Assembly: GCA_028277845.1 (NCBI GenBank)
Contig: JANQFL010000108.1
Span: 62,001 to 126,000 of the forward strand
Reading direction: 5' to 3'
DNA length: 64,000 bases
Origin: Sneathiellales bacterium
GTDB lineage: Bacteria; Pseudomonadota; Alphaproteobacteria; JANQFL01
Shown: piece after piece, positions 43,914-51,988 of the stretch
How positions within the stretch are numbered: the first letter of the stretch is position 1
How the letters are laid out: each line of letters starts with the position of its first letter
The notes under the pieces: generated by a model
The model's input: only the letters and a program-made list of their open reading frames with translations
Database searches by the model: none
What the model was told of the DNA's origin: nothing
Position numbers and translations under genes: made by a program

Positions 43914-46709
43914 ATGTCAGACAACGCATCGCCCCATCGCATTTATCTGGTCGACGGTTCGGCCTACATCTTCCGTGCCTATCACGCCCTGCCGCCGTTG
44001 AGCCGCGACGACGGCACGCCGGTCAACGCCGTGCTCGGCTTTTCCAACATGCTGCACAAGCTGCTGGAAGACGCCCGCGACGACGGCGCCGTCAGCCACC
44101 TGGCGGTGATCTTCGACACGGCGCGCAAGACGTTCCGCAACGATATCTACCCCGAATACAAGGCCCATCGGCCGCCGCCGCCCGAGGACCTGATCCCCCA
44201 GTTCGCCCTGATCCGCGAGGCGACCCAGGCGTTCAACGTACCGAGCATCGAGATGCAGGGCTTCGAGGCCGACGACATCATCGCCACCTATGCCCAACAG
44301 GCCAAGGACAGCGGCTCTGAAGTGGTCATCGTCTCCTCCGACAAGGATCTGATGCAACTGGTCGGCGACGGCGTCATCATGATGGACCCGATGAAGAACC
44401 GGATCATCGACGTCGACCAGGTGCATGAAAAATTCGGCGTCGGTCCCGACAAGGTGATCGACGTGCAGGCCCTGGCCGGGGACAGTTCCGACAACGTGCC
44501 CGGCGTGCCCGGCATCGGCGTCAAGACGGCGGCCCAGTTGATCAACGAATACGGCGACCTGGACGCGCTCCTGGAGCGGGCCGGGGAAATCAAGCAGCCC
44601 AAACGGCGCCAGAACCTGATCGACAACGCCGAGCTTGCCCGCATCAGCCGCGACCTGGTCACCCTGCGGGCCGACGTGCCGCTCGACGAAGGTCTGGACG
44701 ACCTGGTCATCCGCGACCCGGACGGCGACATTCTGATGGCGTTCCTCAGGGAAAACGGCTTCAAGAACCTGGCGACGCGCATCACCTCGCGCACCGGCGA
44801 CGGCGGGGTTGCCGCCGAGGCGGCCGAGGCCGACACCATGGCGCCGCCGAAGGAGGCTGAATACGAGCTGGTGCAGGACGAGGCGGCGCTGGAAGCCTGG
44901 ATCGCCGCCGCCGCCCAAGAGGGCGTGGTCACCATGGACACGGAGACCACGTCGCTGGACGCCCTGCAAGCGGATCTCGTCGGTCTCTCATTGTCGGTCG
45001 TACCGGGCAAGGCCTGCTACATCCCCGTCGGCCATACGGCGCCGGCGGCCCAGGGCGCCCTCGATCTCGGCGACGGCAATGATGGCGGCACCGAGGATGC
45101 GCCGCCGCAGATCCCGTTGGACACCGCGCTGGCCATGCTCAAGCCGCTGTTCGAGGATCCGGGCGTGCTCAAGGTCGGCCAGAACATCAAGTACGACATG
45201 GCCGTGCTGCGCCGTTACGGCATCGACATGGCGCCGGTCGACGACACCATGCTGCTCTCGTTCGTGCTGGACGCCGGCCTGCACGGTCACGGCATGGACG
45301 AGCTGAGCCGCTTGCATTTCGACCACAGCCCGATCCCCTACAAGGAAGTCGCCGGCACGGGCCGCAACCAAGTCACCTTCGACAAGGTGCCGCTCGAAAA
45401 GGCTTGCGACTACGCCGCCGAGGACGCCGACATTACCGGCCGCCTGCACCGCGTCCTCAAACCGCGGCTGGTGCAGGACCGCCTGGTCACGGTGTACGAG
45501 ACGATCGAACGGCCGCTGATCCCCGTGCTCGTCGACATGGAGGCCGCCGGCATCCGCGTCGACCGGGACGAACTGGCGCGCCTGTCCGATGATTTCGCCG
45601 GCCGCATGGTTGACCTGGAAGCCGAAGTTCACAAACTGGCCGGCCGCGACTTCAATGTCGGCTCGCCCAAGCAGTTGGGCGAGGTGCTGTTCGAGGACAT
45701 GGGCCTGCCCGGCGGCAAGAAGACCAAGACCGGCGCCTACGGCACCGGCGCCGACGTGCTCGAGGACCTGGCCGCCAAGGGCCACGATCTGCCGGCCCGG
45801 GTGCTGGACTGGCGCCAACTCTCGAAATTGAAAAGCACCTACACCGACGCCCTGCAAACCCAAATCAATCCCGGAACCGGCCGGGTGCACACCTCCTACG
45901 CCATGGCCGCCGCGACCACGGGGCGGCTCGCCTCGACCGACCCCAACCTGCAGAACATCCCGGTGCGCACCGAGGAAGGCCGCAAGATCCGCCGCGCCTT
46001 CGTACCGGAGGACGGCAACGTTCTGCTGTCGGCGGACTACAGTCAGATCGAACTGCGCCTGCTGGCCCACGTGGCCGGCATCGACGCGTTGAAACAGGCC
46101 TTCAGGGACGGCGTCGACATCCACGCCCTGACGGCGTCCCAGGTGTTCGACGTGCCGGTCGAAGGCATGGACCCGATCACCCGCCGCTCGGCCAAGGCCA
46201 TCAACTTCGGCATCATCTACGGCATTTCGCCGTTCGGCCTGGCCCGCCAGTTGGGCATCGCACAGGGCGAGGCGCGGGCCTACATCGAGGCCTATTTCGA
46301 ACGCTATCCCGGCATCCGCAACTACATGGACACCACCAAGGAGTTCTGCCGCACCCATGGCTATGTGCACACAGTGTTCGGCCGCCGCGCCCATATGCCG
46401 GGCATCAAGGACAAGAACCCGGCGCGGCGCAACTTCATGGAACGGGCCGCCATCAACGCCCCCCTGCAGGGCTCGGCCGCCGACATCATCAAGCGCGCCA
46501 TGATCCGCATTCCCGACGCACTGTCGGCGGCCAAACTGGGTGCCCGCATGCTGCTGCAGGTGCACGACGAATTGATCTTCGAGGTGCCGCAAGACCAGAC
46601 CGGGGAGACGGCGGCGGTGGTCAAGCGTGTGATGGAAGGCGCCGCCCATCTGTCGGTGCCGCTGACCGTCGACACCGGCACTGGCGCCAACTGGGACGAG
46701 GCCCATTAG
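43914..46709 (+). CDS. polA: DNA polymerase I
   Basis: The 931-residue enzyme has three domains. The N-terminal 5'-nuclease (about 1-295) includes HRIYLVDGSAYIFRAYHALP and the metal-site Asp residues in GFEADDIIATYAQQ and SDKDLMQL. The 3'-5' exonuclease domain (about 320-520) keeps its catalytic set: TMDTETTSL, VGQNIKYDMAVL and YAAEDADIT, so it should proofread. The polymerase domain has RRAFVPEDGNVLLSADYSQI and the palm motif QVHDELIFEVP. It functions in Okazaki-fragment processing and repair. It converges with the cyclase gene. Confidence 0.98.
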   Translation: MSDNASPHRIYLVDGSAYIFRAYHALPPLSRDDGTPVNAVLGFSNMLHKLLEDARDDGAVSHLAVIFDTARKTFRNDIYPEYKAHRPPPPEDLIPQFALIREATQAFNVPSIEMQGFEADDIIATYAQQAKDSGSEVVIVSSDKDLMQLVGDGVIMMDPMKNRIIDVDQVHEKFGVGPDKVIDVQALAGDSSDNVPGVPGIGVKTAAQLINEYGDLDALLERAGEIKQPKRRQNLIDNAELARISRDLVTLRADVPLDEGLDDLVIRDPDGDILMAFLRENGFKNLATRITSRTGDGGVAAEAAEADTMAPPKEAEYELVQDEAALEAWIAAAAQEGVVTMDTETTSLDALQADLVGLSLSVVPGKACYIPVGHTAPAAQGALDLGDGNDGGTEDAPPQIPLDTALAMLKPLFEDPGVLKVGQNIKYDMAVLRRYGIDMAPVDDTMLLSFVLDAGLHGHGMDELSRLHFDHSPIPYKEVAGTGRNQVTFDKVPLEKACDYAAEDADITGRLHRVLKPRLVQDRLVTVYETIERPLIPVLVDMEAAGIRVDRDELARLSDDFAGRMVDLEAEVHKLAGRDFNVGSPKQLGEVLFEDMGLPGGKKTKTGAYGTGADVLEDLAAKGHDLPARVLDWRQLSKLKSTYTDALQTQINPGTGRVHTSYAMAAATTGRLASTDPNLQNIPVRTEEGRKIRRAFVPEDGNVLLSADYSQIELRLLAHVAGIDALKQAFRDGVDIHALTASQVFDVPVEGMDPITRRSAKAINFGIIYGISPFGLARQLGIAQGEARAYIEAYFERYPGIRNYMDTTKEFCRTHGYVHTVFGRRAHMPGIKDKNPARRNFMERAAINAPLQGSAADIIKRAMIRIPDALSAAKLGARMLLQVHDELIFEVPQDQTGETAAVVKRVMEGAAHLSVPLTVDTGTGANWDEAH

Positions 46710-46727
46710 AAAGGACGGTGATGCCGG

Positions 46728-48476
46728 TTATTCCGGCACGCCGGCGGCGGTGAGGCCGGACAATATCGTGTCGAGATCGCCCTGGTTCTGAAAGGGGAAA
46801 CTCAGGATGTATTCCCGGCAGGAATAGTCGGGCCGCTCGGCGATTATGTTGGCCAGCTCGGCCCGGGCCTCCTCGGTTCGACCCAACAGCCCGAGAACGG
46901 ACACCAGCGGGGCGCGTGAATTGGCATGGGTGTTCGGATGACGGGCCGATCGCTGGGCCTCGATCAGGGCCGCCTCCAGATCGTCGGTGAGGATCAGGGC
47001 ATGGGCCCGCACGGCGCAGATGGCAAACTGCAGGGGATCGTGCGGGCTCAACCGTTCGGCCGTGTCCAGATAGGACAGGCTTTCGGCGGAGCGGCCGGCC
47101 AGCACCAGGGACCAGCCCAGATTGTAATGGGCGTGGGCGTAGTTGGGATTGAGCTCGATGGCGGTTTCAAACTCGGCGATGGCCTGGTTTTGTTGGGCGC
47201 CGATCATGTAGGCCCGGCCGAGCGCCCAGCGGGCCGTTTCGTCCCGGTCGTCGAGCGCCACGGCCCGTTGCGCCGCCTCGAGGGCTAAGGTCCGGAACCG
47301 GTCGCGGTCGCCTTCGTAACCCAGATAGGCGTTGGAGAAATATGCCAGGGACAGTCCGGCGAAAGCCGGGGCGAAGTTCGGATCGGCGGCGGTGGCCCGT
47401 TCGAACAGCGAACGGGCTTCGGCATTGTCGGACGCGGTGAATCGGTAGGCATGCCACAGCCCGCGCTGGTAGAGGCCCCAGGCGTCCAGGCTGTCGGGTG
47501 GGGTCCGCCGCGCCCTGTCCCGTTCGGCGCTGCTCATTTCCGGTTCCAGCGCGGCGACGATGGTGCGGGTGATTTCGTCCTGCAGCGCGAAAAGGTCCTC
47601 GAGCTCGCGGTCGTAGCGTTCGGCCCAGACATGGGCACGGCTCGGCGCGTCGATCAATTGGGCGGTGACGCGGATGCGGTTGCCACCCTTACGTACACTG
47701 CCTTCCAGGATATAACGCACGCCCAGCTCGGCGGCGATGCGCTGTACGTCGGTGGCCTGGCCCTTGTAGGTGAAGCTGGAATTGCGGGCGATGACGAACA
47801 GGCTGCGGAAGCGCGACAGCTCGGTGATGATGTCTTCCGAGATACCGTCCGCCAGATAGGCCTGCTCGGGGTCGCCCGACATGTTGTCGAACGGCAGTAC
47901 GGCGATGGACGGCTTGTCGGGCAGGGCCAGGACGGCCTGGCCGGCGGCGCCTTGCGCGGTCCAGCGCCAGACCCGAACCGGGCCGGTGACGTTCTTCAGG
48001 TTGACCGTGCCGCCGTCGTCGAACGCGGCGCCGGTCTTGCCGCGCACCTGCCGGTGGGCGTCGTCGGAGAGGCAGATGCCGTCCTCGTCGGCAATCTCCT
48101 GCAGCCGGGCGGCCACGTTGACGCCGTCGCCGAACAGGTCGTCGCCGTCGACGATGACGTCGCCCAGATTGATGCCGATACGGTAGACGATGCGTTGGTC
48201 GGGCGGCGTCTCGGCGTTGCGCCGGGCGTTGCCGGTCTGCACGTCGACCGCCCATTCGACCGCATTGACCACGCTGGGAAATTCCGCCAGCAGTCCGTCA
48301 CCCATCAGCTTGACGATGCGCCCGCCGTGCCCGTCGGTGGACGGCGCCACCAAGTCCCGGTACCGCTTCTGCAGCCGCGCGTGGGTGCCGGCTTCATTGG
48401 CCTGCATCATGCGGGTGTAACCGGCCACGTCGGCCGACACGATCGCCGCCAGTTTTCTCTGAACGCCCTCGGACAT
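46728..48476 (-). CDS. Class III adenylate/guanylate cyclase with TPR repeats
   Basis: The 582-residue protein has a class III cyclase domain (about residues 1-170). It has metal-binding Asp residues in IVSADVAGYTRMM and KLMGDGLLAEF, and the transition-state Asn and Arg in GDGVNVAARLQ, so it is potentially active. A middle domain like the TolB/adenylyl-cyclase-associated fold begins KPSIAVLPFDNMSGDPEQAYLADG, with GVRYILEGSVRK. TPR repeats follow from about residue 340 (NYAHAHYNLGWSLVLAGRSAE). No transmembrane segment is visible. Such multidomain cyclases are common in Rhizobiales and Rhodospirillales; the signal is unknown. Confidence 0.93.
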   Translation of the reverse strand: MSEGVQRKLAAIVSADVAGYTRMMQANEAGTHARLQKRYRDLVAPSTDGHGGRIVKLMGDGLLAEFPSVVNAVEWAVDVQTGNARRNAETPPDQRIVYRIGINLGDVIVDGDDLFGDGVNVAARLQEIADEDGICLSDDAHRQVRGKTGAAFDDGGTVNLKNVTGPVRVWRWTAQGAAGQAVLALPDKPSIAVLPFDNMSGDPEQAYLADGISEDIITELSRFRSLFVIARNSSFTYKGQATDVQRIAAELGVRYILEGSVRKGGNRIRVTAQLIDAPSRAHVWAERYDRELEDLFALQDEITRTIVAALEPEMSSAERDRARRTPPDSLDAWGLYQRGLWHAYRFTASDNAEARSLFERATAADPNFAPAFAGLSLAYFSNAYLGYEGDRDRFRTLALEAAQRAVALDDRDETARWALGRAYMIGAQQNQAIAEFETAIELNPNYAHAHYNLGWSLVLAGRSAESLSYLDTAERLSPHDPLQFAICAVRAHALILTDDLEAALIEAQRSARHPNTHANSRAPLVSVLGLLGRTEEARAELANIIAERPDYSCREYILSFPFQNQGDLDTILSGLTAAGVPE

Positions 48477-48999
48477 GGCCGCACCCTAACCGAGTGACGT
48501 GGACGGGTGAAACGTTTTCGTGACGACGATGCGCCGACCGAAAGTTTCCTTGAAGCCGTTCCGCCCGGCCACTTTCGCAAAGCTTGTGCAGGCGCCGCCG
48601 AAATATTCTTGTGAATTTGACAGCAAAGAAAAACACGCCTTGCGTGCAACGACGCCTTCCGGCACTGTCCCGGTCCGCGCCGATGACGGCGGGGATATCA
48701 GGAGCAAACGCATGGCCCTCATACGGTCAGAAACGATCAAAGGAAACCAACCCGGCCCGGCCGGGACGTAACGCGGCGTTTGCGTCCGTGTTTGTCCCGG
48801 CGGCCGGATCGCACAAGGACAAACACGATGAAAAATCCGAATTCCATATAGCCGACCCCCGGCACCCATTTATTCGTTAGGTATTTTGGACTGCGTTCTT
48901 TGGCGCGGGTTCCGTATGCCCGGCCGGCGCGCCCGGATCGATGTAATGATCCCCGCGTGTGCCGAACGCCCCGGTTCCTCATCGAATCGAATACCCCCA
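48477..48999 (+). other. Long intergenic region before the tRNA-like pair
   Basis: In these 523 bases I see no supported gene. There are short open frames on both strands, but none has a ribosome-binding site or recognisable product. The stretch about 48590-48640 is locally AT-richer than its surroundings and may hold a promoter. Confidence 0.4.
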
Positions 49000-49074
49000 G
49001 CTTTTGTAGCTCAGTGGGAGAGCACCGGACCAAAAATCCGGGAGTCGCGGGTTCGATTCCCGCCTTAAGCGCCA
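49000..49074 (+). tRNA. tRNA-like sequence 1, possibly pseudo-tRNA (anticodon position AAA)
   Basis: The 75-base segment folds as a cloverleaf. It has D arm GCTC/GAGC, anticodon stem CCGGA/TCCGG, T arm GCGGG/CCCGC with loop TTCGATT, and encoded GCCA end. Two defects are seen. The seven-base loop is CCAAAAA, so position 33 is C instead of U and the nominal anticodon is AAA. In the acceptor, GCTTTTG faces CTTAAGC with two T-T mismatches. The core bases (G18, G19, A21, TTC) are intact. It may be a degenerate tRNA-Phe-like copy or a special tRNA. Confidence 0.6.
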
Positions 49075-49145
49075 GATCAGTAGCTCAATTGGGAGAGCGC
49101 TAGGCTTAGGACCTAGAGGTTGAGGGTTCGAGTCCCTCTTTCCGA
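49075..49145 (+). tRNA. tRNA-like sequence 2, no pairing acceptor stem (anticodon UAG)
   Basis: Immediately after the first, the D arm (GCTC/GAGC), anticodon stem CTAGG/CCTAG with loop CTTAGGA, a five-base variable loop AGGTT and T arm GAGGG/CCCTC with TTCGAGT form a perfect three-arm core. The nominal anticodon is UAG (Leu), yet the variable arm is short, whereas true tRNA-Leu has a long one. The seven bases on each side (AGATCAG and TTTCCGA) barely pair, so a normal acceptor is absent and no CCA follows. Confidence 0.5.
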
Positions 49146-49498
49146 TACTGCCTTTTACGCAGAAGTCTTTGGGAAAACGGGTGCCGGGAGGGTTCCAGGC
49201 GACGGTGGCGATCGGCGGCTTCGGCCGGGGGTTGCGGCCCGAGCCAGGCGCTGGACGCGCTTCGCGCGCCGCCAGCCCGTGGACCCGTACCCCTGCGGCA
49301 GATCAACCGGCACGCCGGTGCGGCCCTTGACGGTATTTTGCGTCATGCCGGCCGGACCCCCGGTTCGTCTCCCGCACGGGTGCCGTTCGCGGCGGCGGCG
49401 TCCGCCCGCCCGGCGCCGGGGCCCTTCCGGTCATCCGGCAATTGATTGGTTTGGAACTTTTTCCGTTCCGCAACACGAACTGAGAAAGGAGACGAGAC
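49146..49498 (+). other. Intergenic region before the slipin gene
   Basis: I see no supported gene in these 353 bases. The right end is AT-richer and ends in GAAAGGAGA, the ribosome-binding site of the slipin gene. TTGACG near 49327 could be a -35 element but no matching -10 was found. Confidence 0.4.
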
Positions 49499-50635
49499 AT
49501 GTACTGGAAGACATTTCTCATCGCGGATCACGAGCTCGGTCTCCTGTACCGCGATCGGACCTTCGTGCGCATCCTCGAAGCGGGCAAGCACAAGGTCTAC
49601 GGCCGACGGAGCAAGATCGACGTCAAGACGATCGACCTGCGCCAGATGCCGATCCGCGAGGGCGCGCTGAAGACGTTGTACGCCTTGGGCGTGTCGGGCT
49701 TCGCCGACCACTTCGCCGTCGCCGACATGGGCGACACCGAGGTCGGTCTGGTGTTCGCCGACGGCAAGTTGGCCGACGTGGTCGGTCCGGGCCAGACGGC
49801 GTTCTACGGCGCCGCGTTCCGTGACGTGCGCATCGACACCATCGATGTGGCCGAACGGATCGAGGTGCCGGCCGCCTTGATCGCACCGCTGATCCGGGTC
49901 AAGTCCGCCAAGTTGGTCACCTTCGCCCGGGTGCCGAGCGACCATGTCGGCTTGCTCTACGTCGACGGTGTCCTGCAGCGTACGTTGGAGGCGGGCCTGT
50001 TCGGCTTCTTCACCGCGGTGCGCATCGTCAAGGTGGTGGTGCTCGACCGGCGTTTGACCACGCTGGAAGTGACCGGCCAGGAGCTGTTGACCCGCGACCG
50101 GGTCGGCGTCCGGGCCAACGTCACCGCCGTCTACCGGATCACCGATCCGGTTCAGGCGGTCACGGTCATCGCCGATGTGCGCGACTTCCTCTACAAGGCG
50201 CTGCAGTTCGCGCTGCGTGAGGTGATCGGCACGCGGACACTGGAAGAGGTGCTCGGCGACAAGCAGGGCATCAACGCCGCGCTCACCGAGCGGTTGCTGC
50301 CGCAGCTCGAGGGCACCGGATTGTCTGTGTCGTCTATCGGCGTGAAGGATGTGATCCTTCCCGGCGACGTGCGCGACCTGATGAACCGGGTCATCGAGGC
50401 GGAAAAGACCGCCCAGGCGAACGTCATCAAGCGGCGCGAGGAAACCGCGGCGACGCGGTCCTTGCTCAACACCGCCAAGCTGATGGAGGACAACCCGATC
50501 CTCCTGCGTTTGAAGGAGTTGGAGGCGCTTGAGAAGGTGTCCGAAAAGGTTGGCAGCGTCATTGTCGGCAACGGTATGGACGGGGTTCTCGACGACCTGG
50601 TCCGTATCAAGCCGAAGGCGAAGCCGGCAAATTAG
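49499..50635 (+). CDS. Slipin family (SPFH/band 7) protein
   Basis: The 378-residue protein contains an SPFH/band 7 domain (about residues 150-320; VLDRRLTTLEVTGQELLTRD, then RDFLYKALQFALREVIGTRT) followed by a helical region (NRVIEAEKTAQANVIKRREE). The segment before the SPFH domain occurs twice: LGLLYRDRTFVRILEAGKHK near residue 14 and VGLLYVDGVLQRTLEAGLFG near residue 149. No membrane anchor is visible. Slipins form oligomers on membranes. The TAG stop (50633-50635) lies at the edge of a MITE-like insertion, so the original C-terminus may have been longer. Confidence 0.92.
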   Translation: MYWKTFLIADHELGLLYRDRTFVRILEAGKHKVYGRRSKIDVKTIDLRQMPIREGALKTLYALGVSGFADHFAVADMGDTEVGLVFADGKLADVVGPGQTAFYGAAFRDVRIDTIDVAERIEVPAALIAPLIRVKSAKLVTFARVPSDHVGLLYVDGVLQRTLEAGLFGFFTAVRIVKVVVLDRRLTTLEVTGQELLTRDRVGVRANVTAVYRITDPVQAVTVIADVRDFLYKALQFALREVIGTRTLEEVLGDKQGINAALTERLLPQLEGTGLSVSSIGVKDVILPGDVRDLMNRVIEAEKTAQANVIKRREETAATRSLLNTAKLMEDNPILLRLKELEALEKVSEKVGSVIVGNGMDGVLDDLVRIKPKAKPAN

Positions 50636-50904
50636 AGCATGTCGTGCCTAACTGGAGCCATTCTGTTTCTCGAGCGGTCTGTCCATCCACCAGGAAGACG
50701 GGGCAGCGCGATGCGGTGCATCGCGAAAGCCGTCTGACGCCGTGGGGGGCGGCCGCTCGGAAACCCGAAGGGACGGGCGTCTTGGCGCCAAATCCGGCGG
50801 CTGCCGTCTCGGCCATACCACCGGGTATGGCCTTCACCGCCAGCCTTGGCCTTAGCGCCAATGCGCTCCGTCAGAATGGTTCCAGTTAGGCGCGGCATGC
50901 TCTA
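50633..50904. mobile_element. MITE-like element with 34-bp inverted repeats, IS630-like TA target
   Basis: Terminal inverted repeats lie at 50632-50665 and 50872-50905, matching at 31 of 34 positions; each arm contains GCCTAACTGGA. The element is flanked by TA on both sides, as in IS630/mariner-type insertion. The interior of about 206 bases has no transposase ORF, so it is non-autonomous or a deleted copy. It overlaps the slipin stop codon. No other gene is disrupted. Confidence 0.8.
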
Positions 50905-51012
50905 AGCCGAGGGGCCGGGGGACAAACGTCGCCCGGTCCCCGGTCGCCGCTCAACTCCTCCGCCCAATCCGTTCCACCATTTCACCGTTTACATTTTCCG
51001 CCATCATGCCAT

Positions 51013-51504
51013 ATGTGCGCCATGGCCCTGCATCGCCTTCCGCCCGCCATTGTCGCCCTTGCCCTCTGCGTCTCGGCAGGGTTGCTGGTCGCCGGCGTGA
51101 CGCTGCCGTTCCTGTCGGTCAAGCGCTTCTTCCTGTTCACCGACCAGTTTTCCGTCATCGACGCGGTGTCCATCCTGGCCGACGAAGGGGAATGGCTGCT
51201 GGCCGTGGTCATCGCCGGTTTCTCCATTGCCTTTCCCGCCTTCAAGATCGCCGCCGCCGCCGGTCTGTGGCGGGCCGCCGCCGGCACGGGACAGGTGCAT
51301 TTGCGGGCGGTCAAATGGCTGCATACCCTGGGCCGCTGGTCCATGCTGGATGTGCTGGTGGCGGCCCTGGTGGTGTTCACCGCCAAGGCCAGCGACGTCG
51401 CCGATGCCTCGGCCGAACCGGGGCTGTATTGCTTCGTGGCCGCATCGGTGATCCTGGCGCTGGTGACCGTGTGGCTCGAGAAATCGGCGGATTCGACGGA
51501 ATAG
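51013..51504 (+). CDS. PqiA-like membrane protein
   Basis: The 163-residue protein (ATG 51013; ATG 51022 is equally possible) has four transmembrane segments near residues 12-36, 61-88, 112-128 and 138-155. It resembles one half of paraquat-inducible protein A: TLPFLSVKRFFLF, then ILADEGEWLLAVVIAGFSIAFPAFKI, then LGRWSMLDVLVAALVVFTAK. PqiA proteins work with MCE-domain lipid transporters; none is adjacent. There is no clear ribosome-binding site. Confidence 0.85.
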   Translation: MCAMALHRLPPAIVALALCVSAGLLVAGVTLPFLSVKRFFLFTDQFSVIDAVSILADEGEWLLAVVIAGFSIAFPAFKIAAAAGLWRAAAGTGQVHLRAVKWLHTLGRWSMLDVLVAALVVFTAKASDVADASAEPGLYCFVAASVILALVTVWLEKSADSTE

Positions 51505-51606
51505 GTTGAAATCAGCGGAAAATAGCCGGTTTCGCCGGGCCGTTATGTTCCGGTTAACGTTTGCCGCCGTACATTTGGGGTCCGTCCCAACAGCGTCCCG
51601 AGTGTC

Positions 51607-51954
51607 ATGGCCCTGTTCGCTTGGCTGCCCCGCGTGGCGGCCCAAAACCGTCAAAGCCCGCGTCTGAAAAAGGCGGCCCACGTGGTCGCCGGCATCCTGT
51701 TTGCCCTGGCGCTGATGGATGTCTTTTCGACCAATCTCGGCCTGGCCAACGGCGCCGTCGAAGCCAACAAGCTGATCGGCTGGCTGCAGGGCACGTTCGG
51801 CATGTGGTGGTTCATCCCCAAGCTGATGCTGGCGATGATTCCCGTGGCCATGATCCTGTGGTACCCGCACCGGCGCGTGCTGCTGATCGTCTCGCCGGTC
51901 ATCCCCCTGACGGCCTTCGTCGTTTGGAACAACTTCCAGATCGCCTTCAGCTAG
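51607..51954 (+). CDS. Small membrane protein of unknown function
   Basis: The 115-residue protein has three hydrophobic segments near residues 24-42, 67-84 and 90-112. The region MDVFSTNLGLANGAVEANKL resembles small DUF5658-like membrane proteins, in which a similar polar stretch lies between two helices, but I would not assign it. It lies between the PqiA-like gene and the convergent histidine kinase. Confidence 0.72.
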   Translation: MALFAWLPRVAAQNRQSPRLKKAAHVVAGILFALALMDVFSTNLGLANGAVEANKLIGWLQGTFGMWWFIPKLMLAMIPVAMILWYPHRRVLLIVSPVIPLTAFVVWNNFQIAFS

Positions 51955-51988
51955 TTTTTTCGTTGAGAGTTGCCTTAGCCGGGCCGCA

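Noticed and set aside
44988-46706. A 572-residue open frame antisense to polA
   Set aside because: It is His/Gly/Gln-rich with no domain and lies fully within the polymerase gene.
46722-46738. Hairpin TGCCGG / CCGGCA at the polA/cyclase convergence
   Set aside because: The stem is short, overlaps the cyclase stop region, and lacks a T tract.
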